From NCBI GenBank assembly GCA_016191205.1, contig JACPPB010000021.1, positions 1-54,460 on the forward strand: 54,460 nt of DNA. The letters run 5' to 3'. The DNA is from Gammaproteobacteria bacterium. GTDB taxonomy: Bacteria; Pseudomonadota; Gammaproteobacteria; Pseudomonadales; Porticoccaceae. The stretch's first letter is position 1. Each line of letters starts with the position of its first letter. Under the pieces are notes generated by a model, which worked only from the letters and a program-made list of their open reading frames with translations, had not been told where the DNA came from and did not search any database. A program made the translations under genes and the position numbers. Shown here piece after piece: positions 1-7,443 of the stretch.

Positions 1-587
1 ATACCCATGGCGCCCTGGTGCAGATTGGCCCTGCCGCCGGAAGCCCGCGTCGGCAGGCGCACCATGGCCGCCACCGGTACCCCGCGAAACACGATGACCC
101 GGATGTCGGGCACGCCCTGAAAACTGATGGGTTCGAACAACTGATCAAACTTTACCCGGTACTCGATGATGGCCTGATCCGGCAGACCGGCCAGGCTGTA
201 CATGCCGCTGACGATGTTGTAGACATGGTGCTGCATGGTGGCCAAGGTGATCAGGTCGCCGCTCGGCTTGCGAAAGCTGTTGCCGAAGCGGCCGCACACC
301 ACCAGGATGCCGTTGCCGCCGCTGCCGTGGGCCGGCTTGATGACGAAATCCTCGCGCGCGCCCAGAATCCGCTCCAGATCCTTGCTCTCGTGCTGTTCCG
401 CGACCACGGCGTAGAGTTCCGGCACGGCGATGCCGCGCGCCAGCGCGAGCTGCTTGGTCAGCAGTTTGTTGTCCACCAGCGGATACCGGCGGCGCTGGTT
501 GTGGGCCATGATGAAATCGGCGTTGCGCTGGTTCATGCCCAGCACGCCGAGCCGGCGCAGGCGGCGCGGGGAGGCGAGGAAGCTCAT
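1..587 (-). CDS. Alpha-L-glutamate ligase-like ATP-grasp protein (C-terminus beyond window)
   Basis: Reading leftward from the ATG at 587 gives a protein opening with an Arg-rich stretch and a MNQRNADFI segment, followed by VDNKLLTKQLA, FVIKPAHGSGGNG (an ATP-grasp nucleotide-binding loop) and VPDIRVIVFRGVP. This matches the RimK-related glutamate-ligase-like family that travels with 7TM-transglutaminase genes. Members are predicted to form amide bonds between amino acids or onto peptides with ATP, in the cytoplasm. About 195 residues are visible; the catalytic C-terminal half lies outside the window. Its start overlaps the stop of the upstream 7TM gene (ATGA), so the two are probably translationally coupled. 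The family call is firm; the substrate is unknown. Confidence 0.85.
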   Translation of the reverse strand, partial: MSFLASPRRLRRLGVLGMNQRNADFIMAHNQRRRYPLVDNKLLTKQLALARGIAVPELYAVVAEQHESKDLERILGAREDFVIKPAHGSGGNGILVVCGRFGNSFRKPSGDLITLATMQHHVYNIVSGMYSLAGLPDQAIIEYRVKFDQLFEPISFQGVPDIRVIVFRGVPVAAMVRLPTRASGGRANLHQGAMG

Positions 588-2113
588 GCGCGCGGGGTGC
601 CGCGGAAGTCGCGGAAGCGCCGCAACTCCGACAATCGATAGCCGGTGTAGCGGCCCATCAGCAGGCTCAGTCCGAGCGCGACCAGCAGCAGTTCCGGAAA
701 CACGAACATCAGGTGCTCGAGATCGCGCTGATTCATCACCAGGTAGCTCAGCGACGCGACCAGCAGGCTGCCCAGCCCGTTCAGGATGGCGTCGCGGGCG
801 CCGCTCTCCTCCCAGGTGATCGACATGCGCTCGATGGTCATCGCCAGGATCACCATCGGGAAGAGGGCGACGGACAGCGTGCGTTCGACGCCCAGTTTGT
901 TGGTGAGCAGGCTGGTCAGCAGCATGAGGCCCACCACGATGATGAGAATGGCCGTCAGCCGCGGCACCAGCAACAGCCGCAGTCGCTCCAGATAAAAGCG
1001 CAGCATCAGGCCGATGGAGACGATCATCGAGAACAGTGCGATACCCCACAGCAATTGCGTCTCGCGGAAGGCGAGGGCGATCAGCACCGGCATGAAAGTG
1101 CCGAAGGTGCTGACGCCGACGAAGGTGCGCATCAAGACCACGACCAGCGCGCCGAGCGGGACCATCAGCAATACCCGGTAGACATTCTGGCTGTGCACCG
1201 GCAGCGAGAGCAGCGACAGGTCACCGAATATCGAGCCCTTGAGCTGGGCGTCGCGGCGGACCACCTCGAGCAACTCCCGGTGGCCGCGGGTGACGGAGAA
1301 TTTCAGATCGACATCGTGGCCGCCGGTGACGGTGTAGAGCGGGATCTCGCCGGTCCGCCAGGGGATGAAGCTGGCGGGTAGCCCGGGATCGCCGGTCGCC
1401 GGATCGAAGACGAGCCAGGTCTTGCCGTTGTGCACCTGCAGAAAGGGCACCATGCGAGTGTCGTTGGTGGCGCCTTCAAGGGGTAATGCCCAGAGTATCC
1501 GTGCCGGAATGCGCACGCCCTTCAGAATATCGATGACCTGATGGGCCCACTCCTGCGGGCTCTGCGCCCGGGCGCGCAGCAGGGCGACGTTCTGATTGGG
1601 TTGCGGGGTGTTGAGCTGGCGCAGGAGTGCGCGGGTATAGGTGAAGACGTCGGCGGATTGTTCGCGCACGTCGCTGATGATGGCGCGAATCGCGGTGGCG
1701 TAGGGCTCTGCATAATCCGGCGGCGACGGCAATGCCGGCTGGTCGCGCCAGTGGGCCGGCTGCTCCGACGCGGCCACGGAAATACGGTAGTAAAGCGTTT
1801 CGTCGCCACGCGCACGGCGTTTGACCCATTGCACCTTGCGCTGGTCGCCGGCCTCGTCGACCGCCATGCCGTAGCGATTGGCAATGAAATGTTCGTCCAG
1901 TTTGGTAAAGGCCGGCAACACCGAAGGCAGTGCGAGATCGACAATGGCTGGTCCGCCCTCGCCCTGGAAGCCGATGCGCGCCTGCACCGTCCACACCGCA
2001 GTGTCCTGATCGGCTTTGATTGGCATGCCGAGCCTGACCGCCTTGTAGGCGCAGATACCGAGCCCCGCCGCGATCAGGATTGCCGCCCACACCAGGACGG
2101 CGAAGTTCCTCAC
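584..2113 (-). CDS. Inactive transglutaminase fused to seven membrane helices
   Basis: A 509-residue membrane protein starting at a GTG (2113) whose bases overlap the stop of the preceding protease gene. One N-terminal membrane segment (AVLVWAAILIAAGLGICAY) leads into a periplasmic domain of about 270 residues of the transglutaminase fold. A run of hydrophobic helices follows (LLMVPLGALVVVLM, FGTFMPVLIALAF, LLWGIALFSMIVSIGL, AILIIVVGLMLLTSLL and others). This is the family described as inactive transglutaminase fused to 7TM helices, which occurs beside a glutamate-ligase-like gene and a retropepsin-like gene. The open frame extends upstream to 2653, but that part is antiparallel shadow of the protease gene. 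A role in sensing or handling a peptide made by the ligase is inferred from context only. Confidence 0.85.
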   Translation of the reverse strand: MRNFAVLVWAAILIAAGLGICAYKAVRLGMPIKADQDTAVWTVQARIGFQGEGGPAIVDLALPSVLPAFTKLDEHFIANRYGMAVDEAGDQRKVQWVKRRARGDETLYYRISVAASEQPAHWRDQPALPSPPDYAEPYATAIRAIISDVREQSADVFTYTRALLRQLNTPQPNQNVALLRARAQSPQEWAHQVIDILKGVRIPARILWALPLEGATNDTRMVPFLQVHNGKTWLVFDPATGDPGLPASFIPWRTGEIPLYTVTGGHDVDLKFSVTRGHRELLEVVRRDAQLKGSIFGDLSLLSLPVHSQNVYRVLLMVPLGALVVVLMRTFVGVSTFGTFMPVLIALAFRETQLLWGIALFSMIVSIGLMLRFYLERLRLLLVPRLTAILIIVVGLMLLTSLLTNKLGVERTLSVALFPMVILAMTIERMSITWEESGARDAILNGLGSLLVASLSYLVMNQRDLEHLMFVFPELLLVALGLSLLMGRYTGYRLSELRRFRDFRGTPRA

Positions 2114-2694
2114 GATGGGTCCGGCGCGGCGGCTTTGGCGCCCGGGGTTTTGCCGCGCGCAGCTTTGCCGCTGCTGGTGACATGGCAGTCGGGCTGGGTG
2201 AGGTAGGTTGCCTGCGGGTCGACCACCGCGATACCGGCCAGGAAGCGGCGTCCGAGCAGCACCGGGTAGTTGAATTCGGTGCGGTCGGCGAGGGTGAACT
2301 CGGCCTCGTGCAGGCCGCCGCTGAAGCAGAGCCCCAGCGCCACCACCGGGCGCTTGCCGGGCTTGCCGTCGCGTTCCTTGATGAGGACGCTGCGCAGGCG
2401 CGGACGCTCCAGGGGGAGGGTCCGGATTTGTCCCTGGAGGTTTTTGAGGACCAGCTCGAAACGTACCCAGGGTTTGCCGTCGCGGGTGAAGGATTCGATG
2501 TTGCGGGCGTTGATGGAGGAGGTTTTGGCGCCGGTGTCCAGCTTGGCCTTGACGGGGTGGTCCGGCAGATCGGTCAGGGACACCGTTTCCAGCCAGCCGG
2601 CCATGACCTTGTTGGGTTCGGCGGTCGCCGCCGCGCACGGCAAGGACAACCACAATAGACCGACAATGCCGGCCAACCAGCGCAGCGCACTCAT
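2110..2694 (-). CDS. Retropepsin-like aspartic protease (ATP-dependent zinc protease family)
   Basis: A 194-residue secreted protein. The chosen ATG at 2694 has a strong GGAGGGGG ribosome site and opens a clean signal peptide (MSALRWLAGIVGLLWLSLPCAAA). The mature part has KLDTGAKTSSI, the Asp-Thr-Gly of a retropepsin active site, then RPVVALGLCFSGG and NYPVLLGRRFL, typical of the family named ATP-dependent zinc protease (Zn_protease/DUF785). The family is now regarded as aspartic, so the product name is misleading. The C-terminal tail is Ala/Lys-rich and ends at the GTGA overlap with the 7TM gene. It heads the three-gene operon and probably acts in the periplasm on a peptide linked to its two neighbours. 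Confidence 0.87.
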   Translation of the reverse strand: MSALRWLAGIVGLLWLSLPCAAATAEPNKVMAGWLETVSLTDLPDHPVKAKLDTGAKTSSINARNIESFTRDGKPWVRFELVLKNLQGQIRTLPLERPRLRSVLIKERDGKPGKRPVVALGLCFSGGLHEAEFTLADRTEFNYPVLLGRRFLAGIAVVDPQATYLTQPDCHVTSSGKAARGKTPGAKAAAPDPS

Positions 2695-2973
2695 TTCGCC
2701 CCCTCCATCACCATTGCAGGTGCTTGTTATCGTCACTCGCGCCGGGGGCGGTGGCTCCCCTCGCGCGGCCAAATTTATCACCTTCGGCCCGGGATCGGTC
2801 GGCTGTTCGCGGCCCCGGAATTGTCCCGCGGGCCGCGGGCGATGTTTCCGCGCCGGCGGCTTTCCCGCGCCGGCGGACAGTCCGGAATCCGGTGCTCCCG
2901 ACGCGGGTCAGGGACCGGCAACGACAAGCGTGGGAGCGGTACGCCGGGGATTCCGGGCCTGGCCGGGCGCGGG

Positions 2974-3456
2974 TCAGTGGTGGTGGCCGCCGGCACCATG
3001 GACATGCCCGTGGAGCAATTCCTGCTCGGTGGCCGCGCGCACCGAGTCCACGGTGACATTGAAATGCAGGGTCATGCCGGCCAGTGGGTGGTTGCCGTCC
3101 AGGGTCACGGTATCGCCTTCGATCTCGGTGACCACCACGGTAATCTGCCCCTGGGGGGTATTGCCCGAGAAGCGCATGCCGATCTCGATTTCCTGATCCT
3201 CGCGGAACATGTCGCGGGGCACGTGCTGAATCATGTCGGCGTCGCGCTCGCCATAGGCGGCGGCGGCCGGGATGACAGCGGTGAACTGCTCGCCGGGGGA
3301 GCGGCCGAGCAGTTGCTGCTCGAGGCCGGGAATGATGTTGCCGGCGCCATGGAGATAGACCAGCGGCTGGCCGGGCTGGCTGGCATCGAGGATCACGCCA
3401 CCGTCATCGGTGAGGGTGTAATGGATGGCGACGACGGATTGCAGGGCGATGGTCAC
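2974..3456 (-). CDS. slyD: SlyD-type FKBP peptidyl-prolyl isomerase
   Basis: 160 residues from a GTG at 3456; an in-frame upstream extension reaching 3606 has no family similarity. The order is N-terminal FKBP strand (VAIHYTLTDDGGVILDAS), YLHGAGNIIPGLEQQLLGRSPGEQF, the insert-in-flap chaperone domain, then the closing FKBP strand DGNHPLAGMTLHFNVTVDSVRAAT. This is the usual SlyD/FkpA-short architecture of a cytoplasmic prolyl isomerase and chaperone. The C-terminus ends in a short His-rich run (HGHVHGAGGHHH), suggesting nickel or other metal binding, though it lacks the long Cys/His tail of the E. coli protein. It stands alone, 279 bases upstream of the protease operon on the same strand. That gap is GC-rich with no gene I can support. 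Confidence 0.88.
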   Translation of the reverse strand: MTIALQSVVAIHYTLTDDGGVILDASQPGQPLVYLHGAGNIIPGLEQQLLGRSPGEQFTAVIPAAAAYGERDADMIQHVPRDMFREDQEIEIGMRFSGNTPQGQITVVVTEIEGDTVTLDGNHPLAGMTLHFNVTVDSVRAATEQELLHGHVHGAGGHHH

Positions 3457-3614
3457 GGCGCGTACCTCGGGCAGCGGGGGCGCGCCATTATGGGCGATTG
3501 TCGGTCCAGGCTCAAAACTCGACCCCCGCGGCGCGCTCCGCGTCCCGCTGCGGTCGACCGCATGGGCGCGGCGTGAATTCGCGGCGCCCGCGTCGGGATG
3601 TTGCAAGGTTCATG

Positions 3615-3631
3615 GGCACCCTCTCGGTGCG
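3615..3631 (+). promoter_or_regulatory. Candidate NtrC box upstream of the porin gene
   Basis: A perfect GCACC-N5-GGTGC dyad matching the core of the NtrC consensus TGCACC-N5-GGTGCA. It lies about 110 bp upstream of the sigma-54-type element at 3726, a normal enhancer distance. Rest of the gap: from 3457 to here, and from here to 3725, I see no gene. Binding is inferred from sequence match only. Confidence 0.5.
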
Positions 3632-3725
3632 CGAGCCCGATCCGCTGCCGCTTTTCGAGGCGCCAGAGCACGATCGTTGTTGCCAGGCAGCACAGAAACC
3701 CTTGGAAAACGCGTTCGACAACGAA

Positions 3726-3741
3726 TGGCATGGAACTTGTA
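3726..3741 (+). promoter_or_regulatory. Sigma-54-type promoter for the porin transcript
   Basis: TGGCATGGAACTTGTA fits the -24/-12 consensus TGGCACG-N4-TTGCA with correct spacing, but has GT instead of GC at -12. Thirteen bases (AATGGCATGGAAC) are identical to the element before nirB at 15655, which supports it being real. The transcript would start near 3752, giving a leader of about 140 bases. Confidence 0.5.
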
Positions 3742-3757
3742 TTTCCTGGAATCGCAA

Positions 3758-3797
3758 GTGGTGAAGAAGCTCCACGCCACAGCGGGCAATGCCGCCC
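3758..3797 (+). promoter_or_regulatory. Candidate ANTAR (NasT) two-hairpin target in the porin leader
   Basis: The second hairpin (3784-3797) is GGGC, six-base loop AAUGCC, GCCC; the loop has A at position 1 and G at position 4, the recognition pattern known for ANTAR proteins. Its 3' arm shares 3795-3797 with the 5' arm of the following terminator, so the two structures exclude each other. A first hairpin (3758-3775; GUGG/CCAC plus an inner G-C pair) closes a six-base loop AAGAAG, which has A1 but not G4. An alternative small hairpin at 3776-3787 has loop ACAGCG with A1 and G4 but competes with the second one. Confidence 0.55.
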
Positions 3798-3842
3798 ACG
3801 GACCTCCCTCCTGCCCCCGGGAGCGTCCGTGGGTTTTTTTTT
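3795..3842 (+). terminator. Intrinsic terminator inside the porin leader
   Basis: A nine-base-pair stem CCCACGGAC / GTCCGTGGG with an inner CTCCC/GGGAG stem, followed directly by nine T residues. It sits 50 bases before the porin start codon with no open gene ahead of it that it would close, so it looks like an attenuator rather than the end of a gene. It overlaps the hairpin predicted to bind NasT. Confidence 0.75.
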
Positions 3843-3891
3843 GGCAGTAGCGGCCGCGACACCAGCGGTTGTCGATACAGGAGAGTTTCCC

Positions 3892-5172
3892 ATGCTCAAG
3901 TACACCAAATCCGGGTTGGCGCTGGCGTCCCTGCTTGCGCTGGGAATCGCGCCGGCAATGGCTGAAGGGATTGCCGATGGCTTCTCCAGGGCCATCAAGC
4001 AGAGCGATACGACACTGAGCTTTCGCTATCGCTATGAATCCGTGGACCAGGATGGGCTGCCCCACGATGCCAACGCCTCGACGCTGCTGTCGCGGCTGAC
4101 CTGGAAATCCGGCACGGTGCATGGCATCAGCGGGTTGGTCGAGGCGGACAATGTCTCCTACCTCGGCGATGACGACTTCAACAACACCACCAACCGCAAG
4201 GCCACCTACCCCATCGTCGCCGACCCGGATTACACCGAGATCAACCAGGCTTTGCTGAGTTATGTTGTCAATCGCAGCGCCAAAATCAGCGTCGGGCGCC
4301 AGCGCATCAACCATGCCGGCGAACGCTTCCTCGGTGGTGTCGCCTGGCGCCAAAACGAGCAGACCTTCGATGCCGCGCGCATCGAATTCAAGCCCCTGTC
4401 CCGTCTCGCGGTCGACTACGCCTATATCTGGGACGTGAATCGGGTGTTCGATCCCCACACCAACATGGGAGATTTTCCCGGCAACACAGCGCTCGGCGAT
4501 TTCAATGGCGACATTCACGCCGCCATCGCGACCTATGATCTCGGCAGCGGCCGCACCCTCGCGGGCTACAGTTATCTGCTCGATATTCACGAGCTGCCCA
4601 ATCTGTCGAGCAGCACTTTCGGTCTCGAATACAAGGGCAACACCAAGGTGTCGGAAGCACTGACCCTGGCGGTGAATCTTGCCTACGCCCGGCAGGAGGA
4701 CTATCGCGACAGCCAGCTCAACTACAGCGTGCCCTACTACTTCGGTGAGGTGATGGGGCTCATGGTGCCGGTAAGCCTCGCCGGGGGCGCCGCGACGCCC
4801 ATGCCGGTCAGCTTCGGGGCGGGTTACGAGGTGATGGGCAGCGACCACGGTGTCGCCAGCTTCCAGACGCCGCTCGCCACGCTGCACAAGTTCGACGGCT
4901 TCGCCGACAAATTCCTGATCACGCCGCCGAAGGGCATAGAAGATGCTTATCTGAAAGCGGGCGTCACGGTGGCGGGCGTTGCACTGACCGCCTTTTACCA
5001 TGACTTTGATTCGGAAGACGGCGGTATGCACTACGGCGACGAGATCGACCTGGTCGCCGCCTACGCCTTCAGTCCGCGCTACGGCGCGCAGTTGAAATAT
5101 GCGTCCTACAACGCTGACGAATTCGCTACCGATACCGAAAAACTATGGCTCATGGTGACGGCAACATTCTGA
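3892..5172 (+). CDS. Outer-membrane beta-barrel porin of the alginate-export type
   Basis: 426 residues from ATG 3892, preceded by ACAGGAGAG. A signal peptide (KSGLALASLLALGIAPAMA) is followed by a barrel with alternating aromatic strands, including SFRYRYESVDQDG, KISVGRQRINHAGERFLGGVAWRQNEQTFDAARI and a terminal strand ending KLWLMVTATF, with the C-terminal Phe recognised by the outer-membrane insertion machinery. The R-Q-R-I segment and overall layout match alginate-export (AlgE-like) porins. The gene lies just upstream of nasT and has a NasT-like leader and sigma-54-type promoter, so I infer that it lets nitrate, nitrite or another anion across the outer membrane. The substrate cannot be read from sequence. 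Confidence 0.85.
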   Translation: MLKYTKSGLALASLLALGIAPAMAEGIADGFSRAIKQSDTTLSFRYRYESVDQDGLPHDANASTLLSRLTWKSGTVHGISGLVEADNVSYLGDDDFNNTTNRKATYPIVADPDYTEINQALLSYVVNRSAKISVGRQRINHAGERFLGGVAWRQNEQTFDAARIEFKPLSRLAVDYAYIWDVNRVFDPHTNMGDFPGNTALGDFNGDIHAAIATYDLGSGRTLAGYSYLLDIHELPNLSSSTFGLEYKGNTKVSEALTLAVNLAYARQEDYRDSQLNYSVPYYFGEVMGLMVPVSLAGGAATPMPVSFGAGYEVMGSDHGVASFQTPLATLHKFDGFADKFLITPPKGIEDAYLKAGVTVAGVALTAFYHDFDSEDGGMHYGDEIDLVAAYAFSPRYGAQLKYASYNADEFATDTEKLWLMVTATF

Positions 5173-5196
5173 ATTTCGACTTCCCTCGTAGTGTTT

Positions 5197-5223
5197 GGGA
5201 GCACCTTGCGTGCTCCCCTTTTT
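5197..5223 (+). terminator. Intrinsic terminator after the porin gene
   Basis: GGGAGCAC, loop CTTGC, GTGCTCCC, then C and five T residues, 25 bases after the porin stop. It separates the porin transcript from nasT. Confidence 0.85.
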
Positions 5224-5244
5224 ATGGGTCTTCCGTGCAGCGTC

Positions 5245-5296
5245 GCCATGTTTGAACACCATGTCTGAAAACCATGTCTGAAAACCATGTCTGAAT
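5245..5296 (+). repeat. Four tandem 13-bp units spanning the nasT start
   Basis: Units begin at 5245, 5258, 5271 and 5284. Units 2 and 3 are identical (ACCATGTCTGAAA), unit 4 differs in its last base and unit 1 in three positions. Every unit carries an ATG. Those at 5248, 5261 and 5274 each open a six-codon frame (MFEHHV or MSENHV) closed by the TGA in the next unit; only the last ATG opens nasT. Confidence 0.9.
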
Positions 5297-5907
5297 GCCC
5301 GAGCGCGGAGATCAGCATCATGCTGGTGGACGACAATCCCGAGCGCGCCGCCATGGTCGAAGCGGCGCTGGGCAGCCGGGGTTTCAACGTGGTTGCCGTG
5401 TTGCCCACGGCGTCTGGATTGCTGTTTCAGATGGAGCAACACAAGCCCCAGGTGGTGATGATCGATCTGGAATCGCCGGATCGTGACATTCTCGAAAGTC
5501 TCGCGGTGCTTAACCAGCACCAGCCCACACCGGTGGTGATGTTTTCGCGCGAACAGGATCCGGCGTTCATCCAGCAGGCCATAGCGGCAGGTGTGAGCGC
5601 CTACCTTGCCGAAGGCGTCGATCCGGACAAAGTGAAAACCGTGATCGATATCGCCATCGCGCAGTTCGAACATTTTCAGGCGTTGCGCCGCAACTTTGAA
5701 GAAACCCTGCGCGAACTGGAGAGTCGCAAGCTGGTGGATCGGGCCAAGCGGCTCCTGATGGCGCACCAGCAGATCGACGAAGACAAGGCTTACGCGCAGA
5801 TGCGCAAGCTGGCGATGAACAGCAATCAGAAAATCACCGCGGTGGCGGCCGGTGTGATCGCCATTCTCGACAAGCATCCAGCGGAGTCCGTGCATGAATC
5901 CCCCTGA
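5287..5907 (+). CDS. nasT: NasT: ANTAR-domain transcription antiterminator
   Basis: 206 residues. Residues 10-125 form a receiver-like domain (ISIMLVDDNPERA with paired Asp near 15, MIDLESPDRD with Asp60). Residues 140-195 are an ANTAR RNA-binding domain (LVDRAKRLLMAHQQIDEDKAYAQMRKLAMNSNQKI). NasT binds paired leader hairpins and prevents early termination of nitrate genes; its partner NasS holds it inactive until nitrate binds. The Lys normally found near the end of a receiver is replaced here (AYLAEGVD), in keeping with control by sequestration rather than phosphorylation. The start is the ATG of the last of four 13-bp repeats and has no clear ribosome site. The stop overlaps nasS by 14 bases. 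Confidence 0.92.
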   Translation: MSECPSAEISIMLVDDNPERAAMVEAALGSRGFNVVAVLPTASGLLFQMEQHKPQVVMIDLESPDRDILESLAVLNQHQPTPVVMFSREQDPAFIQQAIAAGVSAYLAEGVDPDKVKTVIDIAIAQFEHFQALRRNFEETLRELESRKLVDRAKRLLMAHQQIDEDKAYAQMRKLAMNSNQKITAVAAGVIAILDKHPAESVHESP

Positions 5908-7153
5908 AGCCCCGACGACCAATCGCGCCATGAAACAATTGCCCGTGGCGGAGAAGACCCGGCTGCATGTCGGATTCATGCGCCTCACCGATGCGGCGCC
6001 TCTGGCCATTGCGCGCGAACTGGGGTTTTTCGAGGCATTCGGACTCGATGTCGAGCTCATCCGCGAAGTGTCCTGGGCGAACATTCGCGACAAGGTCACC
6101 GTCGGCGCGCTGGACGCCGCGCAGATGCTGGCGCCCATGCCCCTGGTCACCTCGCTGGGCATGGGCGGTCTGCGCTGCCGGTTGTTGACGGGACTGATGC
6201 TGAACCTGAACGGCAACGCCATCACGCTCGCGGCGGGACTCCACGAGCAATTGGGCGAAGGCGGCGGACCGCCCGCCGGCCCCGTAGCGGCGGCGCGCGG
6301 TCTGGCGCGCTGGATCGCCGGCGGCGGGCGTGCGACCTTCGCCACGGTCTATCCGTTTTCCACGCACACCTTGCAGTTGCGGCTGTGGCTCGCCGCCGGC
6401 GGCATCGATCCCGATACCCAGGTGCGCCTCATCGTGCTGCCGCCCGAGCAGATGGTCGACAGTCTGGCGCGCGGCATCATCGACGGTTTTTGCGTCGGCG
6501 AGCCCTGGAATTCGGCGGCGGTGCAGGCGGGCGTGGGCGCGGTGGCGGCGTCCGGTTACGAGATCTGGAACAACTCGCCGGAAAAGGTGCTGGGTGTCAC
6601 CGCACACTGGCACGAGCAACATCCCGGCACCCATTTGCGCTTGCGTCTGGCGCTGATGCGCGCGGCGGAATGGCTCGCCGCACCGGAGCATCGTCGCCGG
6701 ACCGCGACCTTGCTGGCCGCGCCCCATTATCTGGATGTGCCGGAAGCGCTGCTGTTGCCGGCGCTGCTGGGAAATCTTCAGTACCGACGCAACGGTCCGG
6801 TGGTGGGGAATCCCGATTTTCTGGTGTTTCACCGCTACCAGGCGGGGTTCCCGTGGCGCTCGCGTGCCCAGAGTCTGTTGCGTCAATGTCTCGAACTGCT
6901 CAACAAGTCGCTGACCGCGGACGAGATCGAAGCCCTGGTCGCCGCCAGCTATCGCACCGATCTCTATCGCGACTGCGCTGCCTGGCTCGGTTGGACCTGT
7001 CCGTCCCGGGACGAAAAGGCCGAAGGCGTGCATGCTGTCGCGCATGATTTCGAGCCCGGGGTTCGGCTGGGCGCGGATCTTCTCCTGGGTGGTGGCGCCT
7101 TCGGCTCCGCTGTGAACGGCCCTGTGGCGCGCCCCGAAACCGCGCCGCAATAG
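5894..7153 (+). CDS. nasS: NasS: cytoplasmic nitrate/nitrite sensor that restrains NasT
   Basis: 419 residues, similar throughout to the NrtA binding protein encoded downstream (compare HVGFMRLTDAAPLAIARELGFF with KFGFIKLTDMVPLAIAYEKGFF; DGFCVGEPWN with VGYCVGEPWN) but without a signal peptide, so it stays in the cytoplasm. This is the hallmark of NasS, which binds nitrate or nitrite and releases NasT to bind leader RNA. It overlaps nasT by 14 bases, giving a 1:1 sensor-effector operon. A gap of 379 bases follows, holding the nrtA promoter and leader. Confidence 0.92.
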   Translation: MNPPEAPTTNRAMKQLPVAEKTRLHVGFMRLTDAAPLAIARELGFFEAFGLDVELIREVSWANIRDKVTVGALDAAQMLAPMPLVTSLGMGGLRCRLLTGLMLNLNGNAITLAAGLHEQLGEGGGPPAGPVAAARGLARWIAGGGRATFATVYPFSTHTLQLRLWLAAGGIDPDTQVRLIVLPPEQMVDSLARGIIDGFCVGEPWNSAAVQAGVGAVAASGYEIWNNSPEKVLGVTAHWHEQHPGTHLRLRLALMRAAEWLAAPEHRRRTATLLAAPHYLDVPEALLLPALLGNLQYRRNGPVVGNPDFLVFHRYQAGFPWRSRAQSLLRQCLELLNKSLTADEIEALVAASYRTDLYRDCAAWLGWTCPSRDEKAEGVHAVAHDFEPGVRLGADLLLGGGAFGSAVNGPVARPETAPQ

Positions 7154-7306
7154 CGCGACCGCACCGGCACAGCGCACGAGTGCGGCAACATGAGTGCCAA
7201 ATAGAAAGTGCAAAACGCGACGAAAAGATTATGTGTAACGCGTAATGCCTTGAAGATTGGCAGCAACGCATCGTGCTGGCGAAAGTTTCGGCGATCGAGA
7301 AAAAGT

Positions 7307-7322
7307 TGGCACGGCATCTGCT
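7307..7322 (+). promoter_or_regulatory. Sigma-54 promoter for nrtA
   Basis: TGGCACGGCATCTGCT matches TGGCACG-N4-TTGCW at all but one position, with GG (7308-7309) and GC (7320-7321) correctly spaced. Predicted transcription start near 7333. A weak NtrC-like half-dyad (GCACC-N5-AGCGC) lies at 7160-7176; the remaining bases 7154-7306 show nothing else. Confidence 0.7.
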
Positions 7323-7369
7323 TTTATCACAGTGCAAGCGAGCTGTAAGCGAAATGTAATCGTTACCGT

Positions 7370-7411
7370 GTGACAGTTCGCTGTCGATGTTTTGCCAGGG
7401 CACTGCAGCCC
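7370..7411 (+). promoter_or_regulatory. Candidate ANTAR (NasT) two-hairpin target in the nrtA leader
   Basis: The second hairpin (7398-7411) is GGGC, loop ACUGCA, GCCC: A at loop position 1, G at position 4, and the same stem as in the porin leader. Its 3' arm is the first four bases of the terminator stem, so it acts as an antiterminator. The first hairpin is weaker: GUG/CGC around loop ACAGUU (7370-7381) also has A1 and G4 but only three pairs, and it competes with a stable GACAG-UUCG-CUGUC hairpin (7372-7385). A long pairing of 7337-7346 with 7373-7382 (one G-U) and of CAGUGC 7330-7335 with GCACUG 7400-7405 would further fold the leader. Confidence 0.6.
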
Positions 7412-7443
7412 ACTCCGCAACGATGCGGAGTGGGCTTTTTTTT
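7408..7443 (+). terminator. Intrinsic terminator inside the nrtA leader
   Basis: An 11-bp perfect stem GCCCACTCCGC / GCGGAGTGGGC with loop AACGAT, followed by eight T residues. It lies 89 bases before the nrtA start and about 75 bases after the predicted transcription start, so it is an attenuator. Its loop also happens to have A1 and G4. Confidence 0.85.

Noticed and set aside
2114..2653. N-terminal extension of the 7TM-transglutaminase frame
   Set aside because: The extra 180 codons overlap the protease gene on the same strand in another frame and lack similarity; GTG 2113 gives a stop-start overlap and a membrane segment at once.
2848..2876. Two direct copies of CCGCGCCGGCGG between the protease and slyD genes
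   Set aside because: Simple GC-rich sequence in a GC-rich gap, with no link to a gene start.
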